Part shown: positions 23,197-34,677 of the stretch, in pieces | How positions within the stretch are numbered: the first letter of the stretch is position 1 | Layout of the letters: each line of letters opens with the position of its first letter | Assembly (NCBI RefSeq): GCF_030704535.1 | Contig: NC_081808.1 | Coordinates: 22,323,501 to 22,387,500 of the forward strand | From: Vitis vinifera | Lineage: Eukaryota; Streptophyta; Magnoliopsida; Vitales; Vitaceae | DNA length: 64,000 bases | Direction of reading: 5' to 3' | Notes under the pieces: model-generated | What the model was told of the DNA's origin: nothing | The model's input: the letters and a program-made list of their open reading frames with translations, nothing else | The model's database searches: none | Program-made: the position numbers and the translations under genes

Positions 23197-24051
23197 TTAG
23201 TGAGAGATGATGTTGAGGAGAGAGGCTCTTGTTTTGATCAAGTCCCTAAACATGCACTCCAAACCATTGTCAAGGCCTTCAATGCTGACCTCCAATGTCC
23301 CCAGTCCTTTATGAGCAATTTGCATTGTCTCCAAGTCCGCTCTGTCGCTTGAAATTTTGCTTAGTGCAATATCTATATTCTCCAACTCTTCCACATTCTC
23401 ATGCTTTTCTTCGCAAGAAACCACTCCCTTTTGCATAAATTTTGAAACCAGTGACCATCTACTTGGTTTTGACTTTAACACTGGTGTGGACAAGAACAAC
23501 ACAAGTGACTGGAAGATAGATATGCTCATTGCATTAACATCTCTGAGCACTCTGATCACTGTGGAGAGCTGGTGATTTTGATCTAAGAGTGGAGAGGCCC
23601 CAGCTTTGTTATCCATCTTCTTCATTGCTGCTAGCAACTTTTTGGCATCCTTGTTCATCTTCTTTCTTGAACGAATGTAATTGTTGATGCTGCTTTCAAT
23701 GCACAAATCTCCTTTTCTCCTCCTGAGAGCAGATTGAAGATCTCCAACATTTTCCTTAAATTGTGATATTACATCCCTTGTATTGCAACAAACATCTAAA
23801 AGGCTTACAGATTCATCCAACAATTCTTCGACCCATTTCTCATGTTGATGGTGGGAGATGGCTTGTTGGGTGGACTGCAAACTAAGAAGATCATCCAAGC
23901 ATTTGTACAACTCTTCCATTCCAGAGAGGCCATTGTGTATTGTCCCCAATGTTGATGTGGATGATGCCTCCCATTTTCTGAGCTTGTAAAGCTCCTCTTG
24001 GATTTTGAGTGGTAGGATGGGATCTAGAAGGTAAGCTAATTGATCTGACAT
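23197..24051 (-). CDS. DUF241 protein, array locus 4 (N-terminus altered by a 2-nt indel)
   Basis: The body from LKIQEELYKL to LLNIISH is fully open. The family ATG at 24067 (MANPCHVRSISLP) is followed by a frame change at about 24008, where CCACTCTC in the other copies is two bases shorter, so that frame ends early. The body frame is reachable from an ATG at 24051 (MSDQLAYLLDPILPLKIQEE), giving 284 residues without the RSISLP motif. The first ATG (24067) would have to be bypassed by leaky scanning. The locus is therefore either a protein with a replaced N-terminus or a young pseudogene. The remaining sequence is nearest to locus 2. Confidence 0.65.
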   Translation of the reverse strand: MSDQLAYLLDPILPLKIQEELYKLRKWEASSTSTLGTIHNGLSGMEELYKCLDDLLSLQSTQQAISHHQHEKWVEELLDESVSLLDVCCNTRDVISQFKENVGDLQSALRRRKGDLCIESSINNYIRSRKKMNKDAKKLLAAMKKMDNKAGASPLLDQNHQLSTVIRVLRDVNAMSISIFQSLVLFLSTPVLKSKPSRWSLVSKFMQKGVVSCEEKHENVEELENIDIALSKISSDRADLETMQIAHKGLGTLEVSIEGLDNGLECMFRDLIKTRASLLNIISH

Positions 24052-24128
24052 GGCATGGGTTAGCCATTGTTCCTGTTCTTTCACAGAAAGCTCAACTTTG
24101 AGATGGTTGCTACAATGCCTACAATTCT

Positions 24129-24138
24129 CTATATATAA
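24129..24138 (-). promoter_or_regulatory. TATA box of DUF241 locus 4
   Basis: TATATATAG on the minus strand, about 62 bp before the family ATG at 24067 and in the shared context 'acaattctctatatataatc'. Confidence 0.65.
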
Positions 24139-24139
24139 T

Positions 24140-27100
24140 CACTCATAGAAATTAAAACAAAGACAAGACGAATACTGTAATGTGAGTGGCATGTGGTGCC
24201 AGCATGGGCTCCCCTTCGAATTTGGTTATATTGTCACATATTTGGCCGGCAAAACTCTCATAATTTGCCAATTTTTAAAATGAAGAGGTATAAGGTGTCC
24301 TACCATTTTGGTGCGTCATACAGAAAGCCTAAATAGTTATCTCCCTTTTGCCTCCCTAACTGCCACATTAGCCAGCATTTTGAATTATAAAAATCAAGTT
24401 GCATCCAAAAATGAGGCCTGTCAATATTGTATCTGCTATGGAAGAACCTTGAGTCATTAGAAAAACCCAGAAAAATAAACTCAAGATTGTTATGGACACA
24501 TCTCGAATCCTCTTTCCAGATCCAAATCTTGAACCTAACATACTAAACGTTAGATGCTAATGGGAAGTGAAAATAATGATCAAAGGTCAATGAACAAAGG
24601 CAAAATTAATAAATGTATGCACGAGCGGCTTCTTGTTTCCATGTCTCCACTATACTCCCTAAAAGAATCATTTGGTTTACCTGTCAGAAACAGGACTAAA
24701 ATTTTTATTTCTTAATCTTTCCTCAATCAAATGAGTAAAGTGGTAATATCTATTTGAATATTCAGTACTAGTCTCAGAACCTCAGTCATATCCTTTTGGT
24801 TTTTACAGAGCCCACCACCCAATCCCAGCCAGAGAAAGAAGGAAAAACTCAAACAACCAGACAAGAATTTATTCTTCAGTAGGAACCCAGAACATAGAAA
24901 CAAAAAAAAGAAAAGAATGAACAACAAGATGTTTCAGGGCCATGATAGTCTAAATTCAAAGAAACAGGAGATAACCAACCACAGTGAGGTTGTTGAGAGG
25001 AATCAAAATGCATAAAAGAGAGTGAGTAGTGATCAGCCTTTTGCAAGAGGCAGACTGTTGCCCTGTCTCTCTCTGTACTATGTTACCTTAGGTAGCCTAC
25101 CACCAATTCCCTTCAACAGCGAGAACAACAGTAATTCGCCGTGTTTTATGAGGTCCCCTTCGAGCCAAGGTACTTCCAATTGATCCATGAGTTGAATATG
25201 GATCAACCGTTTACCACTAGTCATAATAATTATAAATTCATTACATGCTTTATCATCTTTGCAGATTGTACAAATACTTAATAAAATTGTTTGTTTTTAT
25301 GTATACAAAATCTGACTTTATGAGACAAGAATATGATATTGTATAAACAATTTATATGAGGTGAAGATGATCTGCAACACTGAAATGTTATTTTTACTTC
25401 ATGTTCATAGAAGGTTGAACATATGGATCAATTATTTTTATGGGGTTGATGCAGACAGATCTACATCAGGTGTCAAGTCACCCTGCAAATGGTGATATAT
25501 TAATCCAATGTTCCAACTCTTTTTTACAGATTAGATCTTAAGAGATCAAGCAATAGTATTATTCATTGATTTCAAAATGTATATGGGGAAGGTATTGAAG
25601 CAAAATGAGATAAACATATTATTTATATATGAATGCACGAGTGGCAGGCTGTCATCATGTTTCCTCCAAGGTTCTCAACCTGCCATCAGAAGAGACATTG
25701 GTTAAACAGTTGATTATATTATAATGATGTACAGATCATAAGTTGTACTTGATCCTTGAATCCTACTGCTACAGACGCTTGGCATCTTATGGGTGACCTT
25801 TAGGTGGAGGTTGAGGTTCACTGGAGCAAATGGTTGTTCTACCCTGCATTTGCATCCTGGCATTTTGAGAACCCTTTTTTTTTTTTCAAGTCACTGCAGG
25901 AAATGGGCTAAAAATGGTTTAAACCATTTTTAGCCTTAGACCTTGGGACTATCAACAGAATTGAAGATGGAAATAAATATGTAGATCTTTCTGAAAGATA
26001 AAAAATGAAGAAGTTTAGAAAGGTAAAATAAATCAAAATAAAGGGGAAGTGTGATGGTTTTCTTTGAAGTCAAAAAAAGGAGTTCCCTGCATTCCACTGA
26101 TAACATCAAAAAGCCTTCTGTGAAATTTAAATGAGATCAACCTTTTGAGAATATATTATAAACCGTAAATTGAAAAACTTAACATTATGTTTGGATCCCA
26201 ACAAAATGATGTTAAGGAAAATGACTTTCTCATATTTGGTTTCATTATGAAAAATACCAAAAAAAAAAAAAAATATAATTAAAATTAGTTAAAATTTTAT
26301 ATATTTTAAAATTGTTTAATCTTTATATAATGGAGGAAAGTAAGTGAAATGAGTTTGAAAAAGAATATAAAAATCATTTATTGACTTTGAATTTATTTTT
26401 TATTTTCCTTCTCTTTTTCTTTCCTCACACTTTTCCTCCTTATTTTCTTTCCCTTAAATTTTCCATAACCAAACATGATTTAAGAGAATCATTTGCATGG
26501 AACTTCTAAATTCCCCCGTTCTGAAAAAAATTGCTGTAATTTAGACTATAGATTGTTATGCCTGGTGATCAATGAGAAACAGACTCAAGTGTGCCCTAAG
26601 TCACATGTGATAACCCATCAAGGGTGTCCATGGTGGGAGCTGCTGGAAAACTTATTTCAGTTGCAGTTTAAAATCCTTGAATAAGAGTGTTTCCATCTAC
26701 CACCTTTCCAAAATGAAGGAGTCCAGAGGAGAACTCCAGAGATTCATTCAAGGTCTACTTTCTAATGCCCCTCAAATATTCAGAAGTTTTCGTCTGCATA
26801 GCCTTCCCAACTGCCAAGGGGGCAAAGAAGTGCTCTTGAAAACAAACAAGATTGAACTAAAAATAGCTCTGAGATCAAATATTTGTATAGAGGAGGGAAC
26901 AATCTTTATGAAATTAAAACTGTAGATATGCAGAATCCTATTCATTTATCAAGTTCAATGAAATAACTTGAGTTTATTTTTTCCCATTTGTATGTGTCAA
27001 AAGACTGAATCTACAACTCTTCAGTTTCTTATATATATGCATTCCTTGTTTATGCATCAAGCATTAAGGCTTCTCAGTACTGATACCTGATATTTTTGAA

Positions 27101-27319
27101 TGTGATATCACATTATGATATTATTTTCAAATTTGAAAAGGAATAAGAGTAAACAAAATTGAGTACAAATGCTCAAATCTAAATGCATTTCATTGTGTAA
27201 CTATGTTTTTACACTCATATACATTGCTTTTGGATTGAAAAACTGAAACCCTTTTGCAGATCCTCTAAAGTTCGGATGCCTCTGCAGGATTTGGAGGTAG
27301 AGAAGGCTGTTACATAACT
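24140..27319. other. Spacer between loci 4 and 5
   Basis: No gene. It has the variant GCACGAGCGGC at 24619 in the locus 4 upstream region and GCACGAGTGGC at 25635 in the locus 1-like block. A MITE sits at 26183-26479. The remainder is the standard core-unit spacer ending in the locus 5 downstream region. Confidence 0.65.
26183..26479. mobile_element. Small MITE-like insertion with TTAA flanks
   Basis: About 297 bp starting CATTATGTTTGG and ending in CCAAACATGAT, so the ends are roughly inverted (ATGTTTGG). TTAA lies on both sides (26179-26182 and 26480-26483). The sister unit reads straight through as 'aacttaagagaatcaa' near 22692, an empty site with one TTAA. The interior is AT-rich with no ORF. 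A similar AT/TC-rich tail, 'aaatcaaacatgacc', near 47860-47975 may be another decayed copy. Confidence 0.7.
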
Positions 27320-28192
27320 CTAGTGAGAGATGATGTTGAGGAGAGAGGCTCTTGTTTTGATCAAGTGTCTAAACATGCACTCCAAACCATTGTCAAGGCT
27401 TTCGATGCTGACCTCCAAAGCCCCCAGTCCTTTATGAGTGATTTGCATCTTCTCCAAGTCTGCTCTTCCATTTGAAAGGGCGCTTACTGCAAAGTCTATA
27501 TTCTCCAACTCTTTCACATTGTCATGTTTGTCTTCACAAGAAACTACCCCCTTGTGCATATATTTTGAAACCAGTGACCACTTACTTGGTTTTGACTTCA
27601 ACACTGGTGTGGACAAGAACAACACAAGTGACTGGAAGATAGAAATGCTCATTGCATTAACTTCTGTGAGCACTCTGATCACTGTGGAGAGCTGGTGATC
27701 TTGATTGAAGAGTGGAGAGGCCTCAGTGTTGCTATTCATCTTCTTCATTGCTGCCAGCAACTTTTTGGAATCCTTCTTCATCTTCTTTCTTGAACAAATG
27801 TAATTGCTGATGCTGCTTTCAACGCACAAATCTCCTTTTCTCCTCCTGAGAGCAGATTGAAGATCTCGGATTTTTTCCTTAAATTGTGCTATAACATCCC
27901 TTACAGAGCCACAAACATCTAAAATTCTCACTGGTCCATCCAACAAGTCATTGACCCATTTCTCATGTTGATGGTGGGAGAGGGCTTGTTGGGTGGATGG
28001 CAAACCAAGAAGCTCATCCAAGCATTTGTACAACTCTTGCAGTCCAGATAGGCCATTGCAGATTGTCTCCAATGTTGATGTAGATGATGCCTCCAATGTT
28101 CTGAGCTTGTTAAGCTCTTCTTGGATTTTGAGAGTGGTAGGATGTGATCTGGAAGGCAAGCTAATTGATCTAACATGGCATCGGTTAGCCAT
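27320..28192 (-). CDS. DUF241 protein, array locus 5
   Basis: A single intact exon of 290 residues beginning MANRCHVRSISLPSRSHPTT. It shares LRTLEASSTSTLETICNGLS with the locus 3/6/8 type, where locus 2 has KWEASS. The central LQSALRRRKGDLCVESSISN and the C-terminal HLIKTRASLLNIISH are kept. Locus-specific changes include NSNTEASPLFNQDHQLS and SNGRADLEKMQ. Its upstream region is shortened: the GCACGAGTGGC motif expected near 28750 is absent, so it may be expressed differently from its sisters. Confidence 0.9.
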   Translation of the reverse strand: MANRCHVRSISLPSRSHPTTLKIQEELNKLRTLEASSTSTLETICNGLSGLQELYKCLDELLGLPSTQQALSHHQHEKWVNDLLDGPVRILDVCGSVRDVIAQFKEKIRDLQSALRRRKGDLCVESSISNYICSRKKMKKDSKKLLAAMKKMNSNTEASPLFNQDHQLSTVIRVLTEVNAMSISIFQSLVLFLSTPVLKSKPSKWSLVSKYMHKGVVSCEDKHDNVKELENIDFAVSALSNGRADLEKMQITHKGLGALEVSIESLDNGLECMFRHLIKTRASLLNIISH

Positions 28193-28251
28193 TGTTCCTC
28201 TTCTTTCACAGAAAGCTCAAATTTGAGATGGTTGCTACAATGTGCACAATT

Positions 28252-28261
28252 CTCTATATAT
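28252..28261 (-). promoter_or_regulatory. TATA box of DUF241 locus 5
   Basis: TATATAGAG on the minus strand about 62 bp before the ATG, in a slightly altered context ('ctctatatatacacaatcac'). Confidence 0.6.
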
Positions 28262-30504
28262 ACACAATCACAGAGATTAAAACAAGCCAAGAAGAATAAC
28301 GTAATGGGAGTGGCATGTGGTGCCAGCATGGGCTCCCCTTGGAGTTTGGTTATATTGTCACAGTTTTGGCCGGCAAAGCTCTCATAATTTGCCAATTTTA
28401 AATCTGAAAAGGTGTTAGGTGTCCTACCATTTTGATGTGTCATACAAAAGGCCAAAATAGTTATCTGCCTTTTGCCTCCCCAACTGCCACATACCCTGCA
28501 TTTTCACGTATAAAAATGCAGCTGCAGCCCACCTCACATCCAAAAATGTGGCACGTCAATATTGTATCCACAATGGAAGAATCTTGAGTCATTGAAAACC
28601 CAGAAAAATATATTTAAGAATTTTATGGACAGATCTTGAATCTTCGATCCAGATCCATATCTAGAACCTAACATATTAAATGTTAGAAGTAAAGAGAAAT
28701 GAAGGGAACATGACAAAGAACTTGAGTAGTCTCAAACCTTCATTCATTTCCTTTTGGTTCTTATGGAGCCCACCCCACCCAACAATCCGGGCAAGAGAAA
28801 GAAAGAAGAGTGCAACAGATAGACAAGAATTTATTCTTCAAGGCTATGCTAGTCTAAATTCACAGACACATGAGAAATCAACCACAGTGAGGTTGTTGAG
28901 AGGGATCTAAATGCACGAGTAGTGATGCATTTTGCTAGAGGCACATTATGTTGCCCTGTCTCTTTGTGCACCATGTGACCGATTCCTTTCAAATGGGAGG
29001 ATCACAATAACTCGCAATATGTCGTGGTATGCCCGTACAAGCCAAGGTACTCCCAATTAATCCATGAGTTGAACATACATCAATAATTCACCAAAAAAAT
29101 CATAATTGTTATAAACTCATTACATGTTTCATCATCTTTGCGTATTGTTTATATATTTTATATCATTGTCGGTCTGTATGTATACAAAGAGGCTTTAGGA
29201 GACAAGAATAAATATGAGGTGAAGTTATAAACTGAAATGTCATTTTTATTTCATGTTTACAGAGGGTTGTAACTATGGTTCAATTGAGTTTTAAAGAGGT
29301 GTTGCAAAGAGATGATCAATATTAGATGTTGTCAGCTGGAAAATCTCTTTAACCTTTTTTGTTAGATGTTGCAAAGAGGAGTTGCATGAGATACATATTA
29401 TTTATATATATGTATGCACGAGTGGCATGTTGTCGCCTTAGTGACTGTTTTAGTATTTGATTAGATTATAATGATGCCCAGATCATAGATCCGTAAATCC
29501 TGCAACAACACTGCAGCATGGATGATCACTGAGAGATTATGTTTTTGTTACTCTGTCTAATTATTTTATTCTTCTTGAATATTGCTTTTGTTATGATTTT
29601 AAGCTTTTTCAGGTAAATTCTGTTTGTCTTTTCTTTCTTTCAGGCCTTGAGTAAGGAACCGGGATGATCTCCAGGTATGGGTTCATTGGAGAAGTACGTT
29701 GTCCCACCCCTGCCTTTGCATCTTGGCGTTTTAAATCACCATGTTTAGTTGCAGGAGAAAATGGGATAAAAGTAGTTTGTCTTCATTGGCCTTAGGCCTT
29801 AGGAACTATAAGCAGAATTGAGGATGGAAACAAATTTGTAGCTGTTTAAAGATAAAATTGAAGAAATATAGAAAGTTGGATAAGGTAAATGGAAATGAAG
29901 GGCAAGTATGATGGATGCGTTTGAAATTAAAGGGAGTTTCTACTTTCAATTGATAAAACCAGAAGGTCTCCAAGAGAATTTAATTGAGATTAAGCTTCTG
30001 AGAGTCTGAAATACTAAACTGTAGATTGAAAAAGTTGAGAGAATCAATTGAAATGAAACTTCTTAAATCCTCTGTTCTGAAAGTCATGGCTGCAGATTAG
30101 AATAGAAGATTGATTTGCCTTGTCATACAAGAGAAACAGGTTCAAGTGTGCCTAGACCTACCTTTGATGACCTGACTCTAGATAAGCAGAACCTTATTCA
30201 TTTGCTCGGATCATTGAAGTAACTTAAGTTGATTTTTCCAATTTTTATGTGCCAAGAGACTGAAATTCATGTCTCCAGTTTCTTATATTTATATGCTCCA
30301 TGTTTATGCAGCAAGCCCCAAGGCTTATCATTACTTAGACCCAACATGTTTGCATGTAATATCACACTGATAGTATCATTCTGGATATTCAAAAGATAAA
30401 AGGGAAAACAAGAAGCAGAAATGTTCAATTTCTAATTGTATTTCATATTGTAACTATGTTTTTTTTTACACTTGGGGGGGCCAAGAAGGACTATTAACAT
30501 CATG
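28262..30504. other. Spacer between loci 5 and 6
   Basis: A shorter spacer of about 2.2 kb. The locus 5 upstream region lacks the segment with the GCACGAGTGGC motif. A locus 1-like block has the motif at 29416-29426. The locus 6 downstream region ends in a short G-run at 30474-30480. No gene seen. Confidence 0.6.
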
Positions 30505-31374
30505 CTAATGGGAGATTGTGTTTAGGAGAGAGGCTCTTGTTTTGATCAAGCGCCTAAACATTGACTCCAAACCATTGTCAAGATCTTCAATGCTGATCTC
30601 CAAAGCCTTCAGCACTTGATGAGCGATTTGCATCTTCTCCAAGTCAGCTTCTTCACTTGAAATTGCACTTATGGTAATATCCACATTCTTCAACTCCATA
30701 TTCTGATGTTTTTCTTGGCAAGCTACTACCCCCTTGTGCATAAATTTGGAAACCAGTGACCACCTAGATGGTCTTGACTTCAACACTGGTGTGGATAAGA
30801 GCAACAGCAGTGACTGAAAGATTGAAATGCTCATTATATTAACTTCCCTGAGCACACTGATCATCGAGGAGAGCTGGTGATCTTTATCTAAGAGTGCAGA
30901 AGCCCCACCATTGTTAACCATCTTCTTAATTGCTGCTAGCAACTTTTTGGCATCCTTGTTCATCTTCTTTCTTGAACAAATATAATTGTTGATGCTGCTT
31001 TCAATGCACAGACCTCCTTTTCTCCTCCTGAGAACAGATTGAAGATCTCCAACATTTTCCTTAAATTTTGAAATAACATCCCTTGTTGCGCCACAAATAT
31101 CTAAAAGGTTTACAGATCCATCCAGCAATTCATTGACCCATTTTTCATGTTGATGGAGGGAAAGGGTTTGTTGGGTGGATGGCAAACTAAGAAGCTCATC
31201 CATGCAATTGTACAACTCTTCCAGTCCGGATAGGCCATTGGAGATTTTCACCAATGCTGATGTAGATGATGCCTCCAATGTTCTGAGCTTGTTAAGCTCT
31301 TCTTGGATTTTGAGAGTGGCGGGATGAGATCTTGAAGGCAGGCTAATTGATCTAATATGGCACCGGTTAGCCAT
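30505..31374 (-). CDS. DUF241 protein, array locus 6
   Basis: A single intact exon of 289 residues starting MANRCHIRSISLPSRSHPAT. It groups with locus 8 by LGLEELYNCMDELLSLPSTQ-type residues (NCMDELL), KSRPSRWSLVSKFMHKG and SEEADLEKM. It is one residue shorter than locus 2 around ACQEKHQNMELKNVD. LQSVLRRRKGG replaces LQSALRRRKGD. The ending RLIKTRASLLNTISH has one change from the consensus. Confidence 0.9.
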   Translation of the reverse strand: MANRCHIRSISLPSRSHPATLKIQEELNKLRTLEASSTSALVKISNGLSGLEELYNCMDELLSLPSTQQTLSLHQHEKWVNELLDGSVNLLDICGATRDVISKFKENVGDLQSVLRRRKGGLCIESSINNYICSRKKMNKDAKKLLAAIKKMVNNGGASALLDKDHQLSSMISVLREVNIMSISIFQSLLLLLSTPVLKSRPSRWSLVSKFMHKGVVACQEKHQNMELKNVDITISAISSEEADLEKMQIAHQVLKALEISIEDLDNGLESMFRRLIKTRASLLNTISH

Positions 31375-31436
31375 TGTTCTTCTTTTTTCACTGAAAGCTC
31401 AAATTTGAGATGGTTGCTACAATGTGCATGATTATC

Positions 31437-31446
31437 TTTATATAAG
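31437..31446 (-). promoter_or_regulatory. TATA box of DUF241 locus 6
   Basis: CTTATATAAAG on the minus strand, about 63 bp before the ATG; a different TATA variant from loci 2-5. Confidence 0.6.
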
Positions 31447-33740
31447 CGCACACAGACTAAACGCGACAAGAGGAATTATGGACTGTCCATGCCAATGTAT
31501 GTAGCATGTGGTGCCAGCATGGGGTCTCTTTGGAATTCGGTTACATTGTCACATCTTTGGCCTGCAAGCTTCTTATGATTTGCCAATTTTTAATCTCAGC
31601 AGGATGAGGTGTCCTACCAATATTGTGTCATAGAAAGAGCCAAAACAGTCATCACCCTTTTTGCCTCCCAACTCCCACATTAGCCTGCATTTTCAAGTAA
31701 AAAAATGTAGCTGCAGCCTGCTCTCACATCCAAAACACTGTCCTGTCCATATTGAATCACTAGTGGAAGAACCTTGAGTCATTAGAAAACCCAGAAAAAT
31801 GTATATAAGAACTTTATGGACAGATCTCGAATCTTCAATCCTGATCCAAATCTCAAACACAACATATTAAACATTGGATGGTAATGAGAAATGAAAATGA
31901 TGATCAAAGGTCAATGAGCAAAGGCAAAATTAATATTTTTGTGCACGAGTGGCTTCTTGTTTCCATGTCTCCATTGTAGTCCCAATATATAACGGTTTTA
32001 TCTGGTTTATTTGTCACAAATAAGACCAAGTTTTTAATTTCTCAATCTTTCAGCAATAAAACAAGCACAATGGTGATAAATTAATGTTCATTACTCTTTT
32101 ATTTATTTCTGGCTATTTTCCTTGATGGAAAAGTTAGAGAATGGAAATAAAACTTACTGCCCTTTAAATCTTTCACAAAGAGGATTGTCATTTTGGTTCC
32201 CTTCTAAATATTCCATCTTGACACTGTTAGGATTAAAGCAATAAAGCCCAATATTTTGGAACCAACTTTTGACATATAAATTACATTCTACGTGGGAACA
32301 TGATGGAGAACTTCACTACACTGAACATTAATCATTTGCTTCTGGTTTTTATGGAGCCCACTCCACCCACTCCTAACGACAGAAAGAAAGAAAGAGTGCA
32401 ACAACCAGGCAAGAATTTATTCCTCAAGTGCAACCCAGAACATAGAAAGAGAAGGATCAGTAAGATGTTTCAAGGCCATGGTAGTCTACATTCAAAGAAA
32501 CGGGAGGCAGTCAATTCCACCTAATGTTAATGAGAAAAATCTTAAATGCATGAGAGGGAATGAGTGGTGACGCATTTAGCAAGAGGCACACCATGTTGTC
32601 CCGTCTCTTTCTGCACCAGACTACTGATTCCCATGTGGGTGTAAGAAAACAGTACCTCGCAATGTGTCATGAAGTGTCGGTACGAATTTCATTAGATGCA
32701 TGTTTCATCAACTTTATTTATATAAAGCATTGTTTGTTTGTATGTATACAAAGTCTCTGACTTTATGTAAACAATTTATTTGGGGCGAAGTTGGTAAATG
32801 TTATTTGTTTCAAGTTCATAGAAGGTTGCAAATATGGTTAATCTTGTTCTAATTTAGTGGTGATGCACACAGATCTACATCAGCTGTCTAGTCACCCTGG
32901 AAACAGAAATGGTGGTATGGTAATCCAATCCTCTGTTCTTCCAAAAAAGATTGGGTAGAATGAGTGTCCTTTGTAAAGTACCCAAACTATAGGTAAGCAT
33001 AATCCTGCTTATTTTCTAAGTTCATTGAAATCACTGAAGTTTTTTTTTTCTTTAACAACCATATATTTGTTGCGTATATAGAAAAATTAAATAAAATGTC
33101 ATACTTAATTTGTATGATGTTTTCCTGGACCAAGGACTTGCAGTTGCTAGTCTCCCTGGTCACTGTTCTCCCTTTGTTCCTCCTTGTACACCAAGTGCTA
33201 CCAGAGTCGCTGTGGATTCTCCACACTCCAAGATCAAAGGCTCAGATGGTTGTCTTTGAAAAATAGGAGAGAGGATTTAGTGACTGGGATCTTTTAAAAC
33301 TTCAAAAACTGAAGGATAGTTCACCAATGGTTACTGCATTTATCAAAATACTCATCAGGGAAGGGATAAGATAAATTTGGAAACATTATCCATCAACATT
33401 CAATTCAAATGTGAATGCTATTTGTGATTCGATCAAATCCATTCAAAAAATTCCAACGTGCTGCTTTCTAAGCATCAGGGCTTCTCAGTATGGAACATAA
33501 CATCTGCAATATGACATTTATGGTTCTACTTTGGAAATTGAAAAGAAACAAAATGGGAAAAACTGCATTGGGTGGAGTGGATTAATGTTCAAATTGAGTT
33601 TGTATTTCATTGTGCAACTATGACTTTGATTCATATACATTGCTTTGCTTTCTGATTGAAAACATAAATGCTTTTACAGATCATCTAAAATTTGGATGCC
33701 TGTGCAGGATTTGAGGGTAAGAGAATTAATTAACATCACC
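31447..33740. other. Spacer between loci 6 and 7
   Basis: No gene. GCACGAGTGGC is at 31943-31953 in the locus 6 upstream region. The locus 1-like block is reduced here. About 33040-33240 contains sequence not obviously shared with other spacers. The right end is the conserved downstream region of locus 7. Confidence 0.55.
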
Positions 33741-34601
33741 CTAGTGAGAGACTATGTTTAGGAGAGAGGCTCTTGTTTTGATCAAGCGCCTAAACATGCA
33801 CTCCAAACCATTTTCAAGGCCTTCAATGCTGGCCTCCAAAGTCTCCAGTTCCTTATGAGCAATTTGCATCTTCTCCAAGTCTGCTCTTCCACCTGAAATG
33901 GCACTTAGTATAAAATCCACACTCTCCAACTCCTTGATATTCTCATGCTTTACTATTCCCTTATGCATAAATTTGGAAACCAGTGACCACCTCGTTGGTT
34001 TTGGCTTTGAAACTGGTGCGGACAAAAACAACAAAAGTGCCTGGAAGATGGAAATGCTTATTACATTTACTTCTCCGAGAACTTCAATTACTGCCGAGAG
34101 CTGGTGATGTTGATCTAGGAGTGGAGAGGCCCGAGTCTCTTTATCCATCTTCTTCATTGCTGCTAGCAACTTCTTGGCATCCTTGTTCATCTTCTTTCTT
34201 GAACAAATATAATTGCCGATGCTGCTTTCTATGCACACATCTCCCTTTCTCCTCCTGAGAGCAGATTGGAGATCTCGAGCATTTTGCTTTAATTGCGATA
34301 TTGCATCCCTTGTTGATCCACAAATGTCTAAAAGCCTCACAGATCCATCCAACAACTCATCGACCCATTTCTCATTTAGATGATGGGAGAGGGCTTGTTG
34401 GGAGGATGGCAAACTAAGAAGCTCATCCAAGGATTTCTGCAACTCTTCCAGTCCAGATAGGCCAGTGCAGATTGTCTCAGACATTGACCTAGATGATGTC
34501 TCCCATGATCTGAGCTTGTTAAGCTCTTTTTGGATTTTGAGAATGGTAGGATGTGATCTGGTAGGCAAGCTAATTGATCTAACATGACACCTGTTAGCCA
34601 T
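33741..34601 (-). CDS. DUF241 protein, array locus 7
   Basis: A single intact exon of 286 residues starting MANRCHVRSISLPTRSHPTI. It is four residues shorter than locus 2 where the family reads KGVVSCEEKHEN; here KGIVKHEN. This removes the Cys-Glu-Glu segment. Other differences include SWETSSRSMSETICTGLSGL and FQALLLFLSAPVSKPKPTRW, in which SAPV resembles locus 1. The LQSALRRRKGD, CSRKKMNKD and RLIKTRASLLNIVSH blocks are kept. Confidence 0.9.
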   Translation of the reverse strand: MANRCHVRSISLPTRSHPTILKIQKELNKLRSWETSSRSMSETICTGLSGLEELQKSLDELLSLPSSQQALSHHLNEKWVDELLDGSVRLLDICGSTRDAISQLKQNARDLQSALRRRKGDVCIESSIGNYICSRKKMNKDAKKLLAAMKKMDKETRASPLLDQHHQLSAVIEVLGEVNVISISIFQALLLFLSAPVSKPKPTRWSLVSKFMHKGIVKHENIKELESVDFILSAISGGRADLEKMQIAHKELETLEASIEGLENGLECMFRRLIKTRASLLNIVSH

Positions 34602-34666
34602 TGTTTCTGTTTTTGTACAGAGCTTAAAACTGAGATGGTAGCTAGTAGCTACAATGTGAAGGAGTC

Positions 34667-34677
34667 TTTATATATAA
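34667..34677 (-). promoter_or_regulatory. TATA box of DUF241 locus 7
   Basis: TTATATATAAAG on the minus strand, about 66-75 bp before the ATG. Confidence 0.6.

Noticed and set aside
27928-28455. Long alternative-frame minus-strand ORF over the 5' part of locus 5 and its sisters
   Set aside because: Conserved only because the underlying gene is. It runs through the promoter and TATA box and usually opens at a non-ATG codon. Only at locus 4 could part of this frame be used.
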